NCBI RefSeq assembly: GCF_016598475.1
Contig: NZ_JAEMUX010000048.1
Location: 1 to 64,000, forward strand
Length of the DNA: 64,000 bases
Reading direction: 5' to 3'
From: Streptomyces adelaidensis
GTDB lineage: Bacteria; Actinomycetota; Actinomycetes; Streptomycetales; Streptomycetaceae
In this document: piece after piece, positions 32,537 through 40,564 of the stretch
Position numbering within the stretch: the stretch's first letter is position 1
Layout: every line of letters starts with the position of its first letter
The notes under the pieces: model-generated
The model's input: only the letters and a program-made list of their open reading frames with translations
Database searches by the model: none
What the model was told of the DNA's origin: nothing
Position numbers and translations under genes: made by a program

Positions 32537-32995
32537 TCAGGTGGCGTCGAGGTCGTACGGCGGACGCTCTTCCAGTTCGAGCTTCTCGCGCTTCTTGGAC
32601 ATGTCGACCGCTGCGCCGGACGAACCACCGGAGCCGGAGCCGGAGGCAGCCGAGGAGGACGAGGACTCGGACTCGCGGCCGTGGACCGCGTCCGTCAGCT
32701 CGGTCATCTCCTTCTTCAGGTCGAAGCCGCTGCGGATCTCCTTCAGCCCCAGTTCGTCGTTGTCCAGCTGCTTGCGGATGAACGTCTTGGGGTTGAGATC
32801 CTCGAACTCGAAGTCCTTGAACTCCGGGCCGAGTTCGCTGCGGATGTCCGCCTTGGCGCTGTCCGAGAACTCCCGGATCTTGCGGATGGTCCGCGTGACG
32901 TCCTGGATCACCTTGGGAAGCTTGTCCGGACCGAAGACGAGCACGGCGAGGACGGCGAGCGCCACCAGCTCGAACGTGCCTATGTCATTGAACAC
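32537..32995 (-). CDS. tatB: Sec-independent protein translocase TatB
   Basis: GTG 32995, after AAGGAGCTTCAG, gives 152 residues. The product begins VFNDIGTFELVALAVLAVLV, one membrane helix, then the TatA/B hinge FGPDKLPKVI and an amphipathic helix, followed by a long polar tail with Ser/Gly repeats. TatB with TatC recognises twin-arginine signal peptides and exports folded proteins. The spacing to htrA includes a terminator, so tatB probably has its own promoter even though it follows sigE, anti-sigma and htrA. The same neighbours are found around Rv1224 in M. tuberculosis. Confidence 0.93.
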   Translation of the reverse strand: MFNDIGTFELVALAVLAVLVFGPDKLPKVIQDVTRTIRKIREFSDSAKADIRSELGPEFKDFEFEDLNPKTFIRKQLDNDELGLKEIRSGFDLKKEMTELTDAVHGRESESSSSSAASGSGSGGSSGAAVDMSKKREKLELEERPPYDLDAT

Positions 32996-33156
32996 CTGAA
33001 GCTCCTTGCGACGTCCTCGGTCCCGTTCCTCCGGCCTCGGCAGGTCTTCCGTGGTCGGGGCCGAGTCCAAGGTACCCGGCGATGCCGTCGATCCGGTACC
33101 TTCGGGCGGCTTCCGACCACGTCCGCACAGCTGGTTTTCCCAGCTGTTTGCCTGGC

Positions 33157-33181
33157 AGGAGGGGGTGCGGGACCCCCTCCT
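33157..33181 (-). terminator. Hairpin terminator after htrA
   Basis: AGGAGGGGGT pairs perfectly with ACCCCCTCCT around a 5-nt loop, 36 bp beyond the htrA stop on the minus strand. Confidence 0.75.
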
Positions 33182-33217
33182 GTGAAGTTGCTGTCGTTTC
33201 GGCGGGCGAACCCTCGG

Positions 33218-35476
33218 TCAGCCGCCGTCGGACGAGCCGAGCGTCAGGGTGACCGTCTGTTCCTTGCCGCCGCGCTGGAGGGTGAGCTCCAGCCGGTCGC
33301 CGGACCGGTGGGCGCGGACCTTGACGATCAGCTCCTCGCCGGAGTGGACACGCTGGCCGTCGACCTCGGTGATGACGTCGCCCGAGCGGAGACCTGCCCG
33401 GTCGGCCGGGCCGCCCTCCGTCACCGCGGACCCGCCACTGCTGCCCTCGTCGCCGATCCGGGCGCCGTCGCCGGTGTAGTCCATGTCGAGGGAGACGCCG
33501 ATCACCGGGTGGCTCGCCTTGCCCGTGTTGATCAGTTCCTCGGCGACGCGTTTGCCCTGGTTGATGGGTATCGCGAAGCCGAGCCCGATCGAACCGGCCT
33601 GCCCGCCGTCCGACTCGGAGCCGCTGCCCGCGGACCGGATGGCGCTGTTGATGCCGATCACGCGGGCCTTGCCGTCGAGGAGCGGGCCGCCGGAGTTGCC
33701 CGGGTTTATCGGCGCGTCGGTCTGCAACGCGTCCACGTACGACACGTCGCTCACGTCACCGCTCTCGCCGCCGGCCGTGATGGGCCGCTCCTTGGCGCTG
33801 ATGATGCCGGACGTGACGGTGTTGGCCAGGTCGAAGGGGGCGCCGATGGCGACGACCGGGTCGCCGACCTGGACGTCGTCGGAGTTGCCGAGGGGCAGCG
33901 GCTTGAGTCCGCTGACATCGGAGACCTTGACGACGGCGAGGTCGTAGCCGGTGTCCCGGCCGACGATGGTGGCCTTGGCGGTCTCGCCGCCGCTGAACGT
34001 CACCGATATGTCACCGCTTGTGCCGGCGGGCTCGACGACGTGGTTGTTCGTGAGGATGTGGCCCCGCTCGTCCAGTACGAATCCGGTGCCGGTGCCCTGC
34101 GCGTCCGTCCCGCTCACGTGCAGGGTGACGACGCCGGGCAGTGCGCTGGCGGCGATCCCGGCGACGCTGTCGGGCGCCCGCCCGGTCACGCCCCCGTCGG
34201 ACTGCGGCAGTTCGACTTCCCCGACCCCGCCGTTGCGCTCCACGTACGCGCCCACGGCTCCGCCGACGCCCCCGGACACGAGGGTGAGCAGCAGGGCCCC
34301 GACGAGCAGCGTCTTCCCCCGCCGCCTCGGCTGCCGCGACACGTCGGCCGTACCGGCCCCGTTCTGCTGCAACGACCCCGATCCGGCCCAGGGGTCGTAG
34401 TTCCGCCACGGGCCGTGCGGCCCCTGCGGGACGCCTGGGGCGGCATCCGCGTAGGGCGGTTGCGACGGGTCCGCGTAGGCGGGCGATGTGGGCTGCCGCG
34501 CGTCCGCGTACGAAGCCGGAGAGGGAGCGGGATGCGAGGCGTCCCCGTAGGGAGGCGGCGCCGGTTGGGACGGGTACGCGTACGAGGCCCCTGGAGGCTG
34601 CTGGGAGGAGTCCGGGTACGGGGCCGCCCCGGGCTGTGGTGCGTCCGGGTACAGGGCGGCCGTCGCCGGTTGCCGAGTCGCGGGCGTTACGGCGGTGTCG
34701 TGGGCCGGGGGCACCGGCGAGGGCGCGGCTGCCGCCGGGGTCGCCTCCGCGTATGCCGGGGCCGCCACGCTGTGTGCCGTGCCCGCCCCGACCGCGGCGG
34801 GCACGGCGTGCGCCGGTGGCCCCGCCTGGACGTTCGTGCCGTGCGCGGGAGTCGTCGCCGGGTGCTGGACCGGCGGGGCGGGCGCCCAGGGGCCGGGCTC
34901 GCCGTAGGGCGGGGTGCTGTAGGGATCGGGGGCGTGCAGCGGCTTGGGCCGCTCCGAGGGTGCCTCAGAGGCCTCCAGGGCGCCGGGCTCAGCCGAGGGC
35001 GGGGCGTCGGCGACCACGGTGGCGGCCACCGGGGTGCTCTTCTCCGGCGCCGGCTTCTCCAGCCCCAACCGCGTGGTCGCCTCACCCGAAGCCGACGTGC
35101 TTCCCTCAGCGGTCCTCGTCTCGGCCCCGTGGCCCGCGGCCGGTGCCGGCCGTTCCAACGCGAAGACGCCGTCCGGCCGCTCCAGTTCGAAGTCACCGTC
35201 CGGGCCGGCGCCCGGCGTCGTGCCGGTGCGGGCCGCGGATTCGGTGGCCGGGCGGGCCAGTTCGAAGTCGTGGTCGGTGTCGGCCTCGGCGGGAGCGGGC
35301 ACCGTCGCGGGCCGCTCCAACTCGAAATCGCCCCCGCCGCTCTCCGCGCGGACCGCGTCCACGGGCACCCCCGTGGTCCCCGTAAGCCCGGTGTCGTCCC
35401 CCGTCGTCCCGGCCCCCGCGCCGTGCGCTCGGGGTCGGCTCCACCACTTCGCCTTCGTGGGCTTCCCCTCGTTCAT
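33218..35476 (-). CDS. HtrA/DegP-type membrane-anchored serine protease with PDZ domain
   Basis: ATG 35476, after GGGGAGAAC, gives 752 residues. The first 385 are a disordered Pro/Ala/Tyr-rich cytoplasmic region with repeated FELERP-type motifs, followed by one membrane helix (LLVGALLLTLVSGGVGGAV, about 390-410). The trypsin-like domain shows its triad: TNNHVV (His), DTGYDLAVVKV (Asp) and NPGNSGGPL (Ser). A C-terminal PDZ domain carries the AGLRSGDVITEVDG strand. It should degrade or refold damaged proteins outside the membrane. It is third in the sigE, anti-sigma, htrA block and so is probably tied to envelope stress. The start lies 142 bp after the anti-sigma gene. Confidence 0.9.
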   Translation of the reverse strand: MNEGKPTKAKWWSRPRAHGAGAGTTGDDTGLTGTTGVPVDAVRAESGGGDFELERPATVPAPAEADTDHDFELARPATESAARTGTTPGAGPDGDFELERPDGVFALERPAPAAGHGAETRTAEGSTSASGEATTRLGLEKPAPEKSTPVAATVVADAPPSAEPGALEASEAPSERPKPLHAPDPYSTPPYGEPGPWAPAPPVQHPATTPAHGTNVQAGPPAHAVPAAVGAGTAHSVAAPAYAEATPAAAAPSPVPPAHDTAVTPATRQPATAALYPDAPQPGAAPYPDSSQQPPGASYAYPSQPAPPPYGDASHPAPSPASYADARQPTSPAYADPSQPPYADAAPGVPQGPHGPWRNYDPWAGSGSLQQNGAGTADVSRQPRRRGKTLLVGALLLTLVSGGVGGAVGAYVERNGGVGEVELPQSDGGVTGRAPDSVAGIAASALPGVVTLHVSGTDAQGTGTGFVLDERGHILTNNHVVEPAGTSGDISVTFSGGETAKATIVGRDTGYDLAVVKVSDVSGLKPLPLGNSDDVQVGDPVVAIGAPFDLANTVTSGIISAKERPITAGGESGDVSDVSYVDALQTDAPINPGNSGGPLLDGKARVIGINSAIRSAGSGSESDGGQAGSIGLGFAIPINQGKRVAEELINTGKASHPVIGVSLDMDYTGDGARIGDEGSSGGSAVTEGGPADRAGLRSGDVITEVDGQRVHSGEELIVKVRAHRSGDRLELTLQRGGKEQTVTLTLGSSDGG

Positions 35477-35618
35477 GTTCTCCCCACAACTGGGGCCCGT
35501 CTCATGGACCGGCCCGCCGCCCACCGTTCGCCGAGTGCCGCAGGCCGGAACCGGCCCGGGCGGACACGGCCCACTCTGGATTCAACCAGGTTCACGGGCC
35601 GGTGCGCAGATCTCGGGG

Positions 35619-36770
35619 TCAGCGGAGGACGGGCGAGGTGGGAGTGGGGGACGAGGTGGTGTCGGGAGCCGTCAGCAGGCCCGGCCCGGTGAGCTCGGGC
35701 GCCGGGGACCAGCCGGCCGGCTGGAGCGGCGGTGCGACGGTGAGCGGACGTATGAGCGGGGACATGACGGCGGCGCCCGCCAGGACCGGTGCGGTCAGCG
35801 GATGCACGGTCTGCCGGCTTTCGGCAGCCGGAGCGGGGACTCCGGGCAGCAGGGGCGCGGAGATCGCCGTCGGCGCCACCGGCACCTCGCCGGTGGCCCG
35901 CTGGCCCTGTCCGAACAGTGGCCCGACGGCTCCCCGGCGGCGCTGGGACTCGGGAGGAAGGGTTCCCGAGGCCTGTGTCCGCAGCGGTGTGACATTGCTG
36001 CCGGAGCCGGCTGGGCCCCGGGCGTCCGCCGTCTCGGCGGGCACCCCGGTGGTCATGCCGCCGAGGGCGATCGCGGCCAGCGACACGGCGCCGGCCGCCA
36101 CGAAGGCGAACCGCATGCCGCGCGAGGCCGAACGCTCGGCCTCGTGCCGGCTCACGTCATGGATCCGAAAGCCACGGTCGCCCGTGACCCGGCGCTCATC
36201 GGCACCGGCGTCCGCGCGCCTGTCCGCGTCGCCGGAGAGACCGCGTCCGTCACGCGGGAAGCCCTGGTCGCCCAGGAAGCCACGGCCGCTCAGGAAACCT
36301 CGGTCACCGAGGAAACCCCTGCCACCGAGCAGACCACGGCCCTCCGACGGCGTCAGAGCGCCGCCGTGTGGTCCCGACGGTAGATACCCGAAGGAGTCGC
36401 GGCCGGGTCCGAAGACTCCGAAGTCGGCGAATTCCCTGGAGTCGGAGGGGTCACCGGGGAGCCCCGGCCCGCCGGCCGTGCCCCCGAGTCTTCCGCCGAG
36501 GCCGCCCAGCGGTGAGCCGCCGTCGGTGTCGCCGCCCGCCGGGAGCATCTGGAGGCGGGCCAGGAAACTCTCGGAGGGAGGCGGCGGGGCGGCCTCCGCG
36601 AAGACGTTCTTCAGACGGCGCTGCTCGTCCGCCTCCACCTTGCACTTGGCGCAGGTGGCCAGATGTGCCAGGACGCGGTCGCGCGCCTCATGACCGAGCT
36701 CTCCGTCGACGAGGGCGGAGAGACGGTCTCCCAGGTGCTGCTCGGCAGGCGTAGGACGGGATCCACTCAC
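35619..36770 (-). CDS. Zinc-finger anti-sigma factor (RseA-like)
   Basis: GTG 36770 overlaps the sigma-factor stop as GTGA, a classic coupled arrangement. The 383-residue product has the anti-sigma zinc motif H-x3-C-x2-C (HLATCAKC, residues 36-43), a GFL-repeat segment near 160-190 (GRGFLGDRGFLSGRGFLG), one membrane helix at about 235-255 (RFAFVAAGAVSLAAIALGGM), and a Pro/Thr-rich external C-terminus. It should hold the sigma factor inactive until released. The M. tuberculosis counterpart is RseA (Rv1222), shorter and soluble; the membrane helix and long tail here suggest a distinct sensing mode. Length is well above the family average. Confidence 0.85.
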   Translation of the reverse strand: MSGSRPTPAEQHLGDRLSALVDGELGHEARDRVLAHLATCAKCKVEADEQRRLKNVFAEAAPPPPSESFLARLQMLPAGGDTDGGSPLGGLGGRLGGTAGGPGLPGDPSDSREFADFGVFGPGRDSFGYLPSGPHGGALTPSEGRGLLGGRGFLGDRGFLSGRGFLGDQGFPRDGRGLSGDADRRADAGADERRVTGDRGFRIHDVSRHEAERSASRGMRFAFVAAGAVSLAAIALGGMTTGVPAETADARGPAGSGSNVTPLRTQASGTLPPESQRRRGAVGPLFGQGQRATGEVPVAPTAISAPLLPGVPAPAAESRQTVHPLTAPVLAGAAVMSPLIRPLTVAPPLQPAGWSPAPELTGPGLLTAPDTTSSPTPTSPVLR

Positions 36771-37543
36771 GCGGTCGCGCCCCCTCCTCCCAGCACGGGC
36801 ACCCGCGGCACCGAGAACCCGCGACGCTGCTCGGCCCGGGCCTCCGGGGAGCGGTGCGCGAGGGCCTTGCGGAGCTGGGAGCGGCCTCGGTGGATACGCG
36901 AGCGGACCGTGCCGAGCTTGACGCCCAAAGTCGCGGCGATCTCCTCGTACGACAGTCCTTCGATGTCGCAGAGGACGACGGCGGCGCGGAACTCGGGCGC
37001 CAGCGTGTCGAGCGCCTGCTGGACGTCGGCGTCGAAGTGCGCGTCGTTGAAGATCTGCTGGGGAGTGGGCTCGCGGCTGGGCAGGCGCTCCGCGGCGTCG
37101 TCCCCGAGGGAGTCGAAGCGGATGCGCTGCTTGCGGCGGACCATGTCCAGGAAGAGGTTCGTGGTGATGCGGTGCAGCCAGCCCTCGAAAGTGCCGGGCG
37201 TGTACGTCGACAGGGAGCGGAAGACGCGGACGAAGACCTCCTGGGTGAGGTCCTCGGCGTCGTGCTGGTTGCCGGTCAGCCGGTAGGCGAGCCGGTAGAC
37301 GCGGCCGCTGTGGGTGCTGACGATCTCCTCCCACGTGGGCGGAGTCCACGCCTGCGCGTGCGCGTCCGTGGTGAAGGTCGCGGTCTGTGCGCCGTCGGCG
37401 GCGTGGCGGTGGTCAGCGGTGTCGTTCACGGATTTCGGCCTGCCCGCCGATCCGAGAAAGCGCCTCAGCGCTCCTCCCCGATCCACAGGCGCAGCCGCAC
37501 CTCCCCTGTCGGCTCTGGTGGTGTCCAGTGGAGCCCCTACCAT
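36767..37543 (-). CDS. sigE: ECF RNA polymerase sigma factor, SigE type
   Basis: I use ATG 37543 behind GAGGTGGCT, giving 258 residues; the frame runs on to 37720. Region 2 includes RVYRLAYRLTGNQHDAEDLTQ and the minus-10 recognition VFVRVFRSLSTYTPGTFEGW; region 4 has the helix-turn-helix YEEIAATLGVKLGTVRSRIH. Mycobacterial SigE responds to envelope stress and controls htrA and its own operon; Streptomyces also has another factor called SigE (the CseB/CseC target), so the name follows the mycobacterial ortholog. The stop overlaps the anti-sigma start (GTGA). Region 36767-37543 is divergent from the O-methyltransferase. Confidence 0.9.
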   Translation of the reverse strand: MVGAPLDTTRADRGGAAAPVDRGGALRRFLGSAGRPKSVNDTADHRHAADGAQTATFTTDAHAQAWTPPTWEEIVSTHSGRVYRLAYRLTGNQHDAEDLTQEVFVRVFRSLSTYTPGTFEGWLHRITTNLFLDMVRRKQRIRFDSLGDDAAERLPSREPTPQQIFNDAHFDADVQQALDTLAPEFRAAVVLCDIEGLSYEEIAATLGVKLGTVRSRIHRGRSQLRKALAHRSPEARAEQRRGFSVPRVPVLGGGGATA

Positions 37544-37604
37544 AGCCACCTCGCCCGTTAGCTCCGGATAAGCGGTTTTATAAGAAATTGATGTGCGCCG
37601 ATGT

Positions 37605-37641
37605 GGCTCATATGACTGATACCGCTGATCCGGCTCATATG
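37605..37641. promoter_or_regulatory. Direct repeats of GGCTCATATG between sigE and O-methyltransferase genes
   Basis: Two exact 10-bp copies (37605-37614 and 37632-37641) lie 27 bp apart in the divergent region, next to an unusually A/T-rich stretch (TTTTATAAGAAATTG at 37576-37590) that could be a promoter of sigE. They may be regulator-binding sites. They would be coding (YEP repeats) if sigE started at 37720. Confidence 0.4.
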
Positions 37642-37813
37642 GCTTTGTCAGCACCTGCACCTGCGCCCGCTCGTCGTACCGACCCATCCCGTGCCCCCCG
37701 TCGCGGCCCCCGTCACTCACTCATCCCTTTAAACGACCGGTCCCATCAGCAGGTTCCCGACGGCAACGGATACAGTCACGCCCAGGCAACCACGGGGACA
37801 TAAGGAGAGGGCC

Positions 37814-38446
37814 ATTACCGGCAACCGGCTGACGAGCTGGGCGTTCGCCGACGCCTTTGTCGCCGAGGGCGAAGCGCTGCACTGGGCCCGTGACCGGGCC
37901 CGGGAGGCAGGGCTGCGCTCGGTGTCGCCCGGCACTGGCGCCGCGCTGCGGGTGCTCGCCGCCACCGTGGACGCGAAGGCGGTGGCCGAGATCGGGACCG
38001 GGACCGGGGTCTCCGGAATCCACCTGCTGCACGGCATGCGGCCGGATGGTGTGCTGACCACGGTGGATCCGGAACCGGAGCACCAGCAGTTCGCCCGGCA
38101 GGCGTTCCGCGCGGCCGGCTTCGCGAGCAATCGCGCGCGCTTCATCCCGGGCCACGCCCTGGACGTGCTGCCCCGGCTCGCGGACGCGGGGTACGACCTC
38201 GTCTTCTGTGACGGAGACCGGCTGGAGTGCCTCGACTACCTCGCTGAATCGTTGCGCCTTCTCAGGCCCGGTGGACTCGTCGCGTTCGAGGGCGTCTTCG
38301 CCAGTGGACGCACCGTCGACTCGGGCCCTCAGCCCACCGAGGTCATACGTCTGCGGGAGCTGCTCCGCGCGGTCCGCGAGAGCCCCGAGCTGATGCCGTC
38401 GCTGCTCCCGGTGGGCGACGGCCTGCTGTGCGCGGTCAAGCGCTGA
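37814..38446 (+). CDS. SAM-dependent O-methyltransferase, apparent ATT start
   Basis: The 210-residue protein seems to begin at ATT 37814, six bases after AAGGAG. Conserved family sequence (ITGNRLTSWAFADAFVAEGE) starts there, no ATG, GTG, TTG or CTG is in frame between the stop at 37730 and this point, and starting at GTG 37922 would remove about 36 conserved residues. The class I fold shows VAEIGTGTGVSGIHLL (SAM loop), VLTTVDPEPEHQQFARQAF, and VFCDGDRLECLDYLAE, as in catechol and caffeoyl-CoA O-methyltransferases. The substrate is unknown. It corresponds in place to Rv1220c, beside sigE. Confidence 0.88.
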   Translation: MTGNRLTSWAFADAFVAEGEALHWARDRAREAGLRSVSPGTGAALRVLAATVDAKAVAEIGTGTGVSGIHLLHGMRPDGVLTTVDPEPEHQQFARQAFRAAGFASNRARFIPGHALDVLPRLADAGYDLVFCDGDRLECLDYLAESLRLLRPGGLVAFEGVFASGRTVDSGPQPTEVIRLRELLRAVRESPELMPSLLPVGDGLLCAVKR

Positions 38447-38506
38447 GCGACGCGCTCGGACCGAGACGGCCGAAGGTCATCCCCGGATCGCCCCCGGGTA
38501 CAACAG

Positions 38507-38542
38507 TGCCCCGGCACCGCCTTGTGGGGCGGTGCCGGGGCA
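38507..38542. terminator. Bidirectional hairpin terminator
   Basis: TGCCCCGGCACCGCC pairs perfectly with GGCGGTGCCGGGGCA around a short loop, between the O-methyltransferase and convergent DUF3117 gene. Confidence 0.88.
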
Positions 38543-38569
38543 GCTGAAAGGGTACGGCCGCTCCGCGTG

Positions 38570-38737
38570 TCAGCCGACGACCTTCTTGAGGGCATCGCCC
38601 AGGGCGTCGGCCTCGTCAGGGGTCAGCTCGACGACAAGCCGACCGCCGCCTTCGAGCGGAACGCGCATGACGATGCCCCGCCCCTCCTTGGTCACCTCGA
38701 GCGGGCCATCGCCCGTCCGCGGCTTCATGGCCGCCAT
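38570..38737 (-). CDS. DUF3117 family small protein
   Basis: ATG 38737 follows AGGAAGGGGAACGAGC and gives 55 residues; the longer frame to 38836 is not supported. The opening MAAMKPRTGDGPLEVTKEGR and the EGGGRLVVELTPDEADALGD centre are the DUF3117 signature. It is a short beta-rich protein with an Asp/Glu-Leu helix, very conserved in actinobacteria and of unknown function. Its position between the methyltransferase and 3-methyladenine glycosylase genes matches Rv1211. Confidence 0.88.
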   Translation of the reverse strand: MAAMKPRTGDGPLEVTKEGRGIVMRVPLEGGGRLVVELTPDEADALGDALKKVVG

Positions 38738-39057
38738 GCTCGTTCCCCTTCCTGAAACCAGCTCATCGTCAAAGCCGACGGCCCTGGAGGGCAGGCACGG
38801 TCCCACCTGGGGACACGCGCCACCGGCATCGAACACATTGCTTCCAGGCCATTATCCCGCATCTCATGACCCGATGACCAACATCAGTCGGCATCGCTTG
38901 GGCAACGCACGCGAGCAAAACCACCCAATTCGGCGATGTGACTGCGATACTTCGCCACCGCGGGGCCCGGTTCGCCGCTCGGCCGTTCGCGATTCTTTGA
39001 CGCAGGTCACACGTCCCACCCACGCCACCACCGATGATCTCCGCCATGCTGTGCTGT
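38738..39057. other. Divergent region, no gene seen
   Basis: About 320 bp between DUF3117 and the enoyl-CoA hydratase gene. TTTGACG near 38996 may be a minus-35 element pointing right. No coding frame is supported. Confidence 0.3.
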
Positions 39058-39084
39058 GACGTACAGCTTACTGACCAGTACGTC
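39058..39084. promoter_or_regulatory. Nested palindrome, candidate TetR-type operator
   Basis: GACGTAC-N13-GTACGTC encloses TACTG-AC-CAGTA (39069-39080), 29 bp before the enoyl-CoA hydratase start. Similar ACTGACCAGT-centred sites are commonly seen before acyl-CoA metabolism genes controlled by TetR repressors. The cognate repressor is not identified here. Confidence 0.5.
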
Positions 39085-39112
39085 GAAGCCGCGACACCGG
39101 AGGGGAACCGCC

Positions 39113-39916
39113 ATGGCCGACACCGTGCTCTACGAGGTGCACGACGGACTCGCGACGATCACGCTGAACCGCCCCGAGGCGATGAACGCGCTGAACATCG
39201 CGACCAAGGTGGCCCTGCGCGAGGCCGTGGAGGCCGCGGCCGGGGACGACGCCGTACGGGCCGTGCTGCTGACCGCCGCCGGTGACCGGGCGTTCTGCGT
39301 GGGCCAGGACCTCAAGGAACACATCGGGCTGCTGATCCAGGACCGGGAGACCGGCTCCGGGCAGACCATGTCCACCGTCCGTGAGCACTACAACCCCGTC
39401 GTGAAGGCCCTGACCGGCATGGCGAAGCCGGTGGTGGCGGGCGTGAACGGGGTGGCCGCCGGGGCCGGTTTGGGTTTCGCGCTCGCCGCGGACTACCGGA
39501 TCGTCGCCGACACCGCCACCTTCAACACCTCCTTCGCCGGGGTCGCGCTGACCGCCGACTCGGGGATCTCGTGGACCCTGCCGCGCGTGGTCGGCCCCGG
39601 CCGGGCCGCCGATCTGCTGCTCTTCCCGCGCAGCATCAGCGCGCAGGACGCGTACGAGTTGGGGATCGCGAACCGGATCGTGCCGGCGGCGGAACTGACG
39701 GCACAGGCTCGCAAGGTGGCCCTGTCTCTGGCCCAGGGGCCGACCGTGGCGTACGCGGCGCTGAAGGAGTCGCTGGCGTACGGGCTCACGCATTCTCTGG
39801 AGGAGGCTCTGGAGAAGGAGGACGAGCTGCAGACTCGGGCGGGGTCCTCCGAGGATCACGGGATCGCCGTGCAGGCGTTCGTGAACAAGGAGAAGCCGAA
39901 GTATCTGGGCCGCTGA
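39113..39916 (+). CDS. Enoyl-CoA hydratase/isomerase family protein
   Basis: ATG 39113, after GGAGGGGAACCGCC, gives 267 residues. The crotonase fold is clear: LNRPEAMNALN near the start, AGDRAFCVGQDLKEH, and the oxyanion-hole glycines in GVAAGAGLGFALAADYRI, then LTADSGISWTLPRVVGPGRA. The acidic residue positions resemble PaaG-type isomerases rather than the two-glutamate hydratases. It acts on enoyl-CoA thioesters in fatty-acid or phenylacetate degradation. Its promoter contains a palindrome typical of TetR acyl-CoA regulators. Confidence 0.85.
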   Translation: MADTVLYEVHDGLATITLNRPEAMNALNIATKVALREAVEAAAGDDAVRAVLLTAAGDRAFCVGQDLKEHIGLLIQDRETGSGQTMSTVREHYNPVVKALTGMAKPVVAGVNGVAAGAGLGFALAADYRIVADTATFNTSFAGVALTADSGISWTLPRVVGPGRAADLLLFPRSISAQDAYELGIANRIVPAAELTAQARKVALSLAQGPTVAYAALKESLAYGLTHSLEEALEKEDELQTRAGSSEDHGIAVQAFVNKEKPKYLGR

Positions 39917-39970
39917 GTCCAGTCGGTTCGGGGACGGAATCGCCGCACCCCTGACGGCATCGCCGCACCT

Positions 39971-40564
39971 CTAAAGAGGCACGCTGCTCCTCGCCACACA
40001 TGTCTCCAAGTGGTCGTCGACCAAGCCGCAGGCCTGCATCAGGGCGTATGCCGTGGTCGGGCCGACGAAGCGGATGCCTCGCTTCTTGAGGGCCTTGGAG
40101 AGGGCCGTGGACTCGGGGGTCACCGCCGGGACGTCGGCGAGGATCCTGGGGATCGGGCGGGTGGTCGGGTCCGGGGCGTGGGACCAGATCAGGGTGTCCA
40201 GTTCGCCCGGCGTCCAGTCGGACAGGACGCGGGCGTTGGCGACCGTCGCCTCGATCTTGGCGCGGTTGCGGATGATGCCGGGGTCGGCGAGGAGGCGTGC
40301 CTCGTCGGCCTCCGTGAAGCCGGCGACCTCGGCGATCTTGAAGTCGGCGAAGGCGGCGCGGAAGCCCTCCCGGCGGCGCAGGATGGTGATCCAGGAGAGG
40401 CCGGACTGGAAGGCCTCCAGGCAGAGCCGTTCGTACAGGGCGTCGTCGCCGTGGACGGGGCGGCCCCATTCCTCGTCGTGGTACGCCACGTAGTCCTCGG
40501 TAAAGCGGGCCCAGGGGCAGCGGAGGGCTCCGTCGGGGCCGGCGAGGGCGGTGCCGTCGGTCAC
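39971..40564 (-). CDS. DNA-3-methyladenine glycosylase I
   Basis: GTG 40564 gives 197 residues. The sequence has the Tag family core: RCPWARFTEDYVAYHDEEWG at residues 15-34, then ERLCLEAFQSGLSWITILRR, and the GLVDDHLETC end. Cysteine and histidines that bind zinc in E. coli Tag (C4, H17, H175, C179) have likely matches in CPW, YHDEEWG and HLETC. It excises 3-methyladenine in base-excision repair. The start overlaps the stop of the DivIVA-like gene as GTGA. Neighbouring FolP2-type and DUF3117 genes mirror Rv1207-Rv1211. Confidence 0.93.
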   Translation of the reverse strand: MTDGTALAGPDGALRCPWARFTEDYVAYHDEEWGRPVHGDDALYERLCLEAFQSGLSWITILRRREGFRAAFADFKIAEVAGFTEADEARLLADPGIIRNRAKIEATVANARVLSDWTPGELDTLIWSHAPDPTTRPIPRILADVPAVTPESTALSKALKKRGIRFVGPTTAYALMQACGLVDDHLETCVARSSVPL

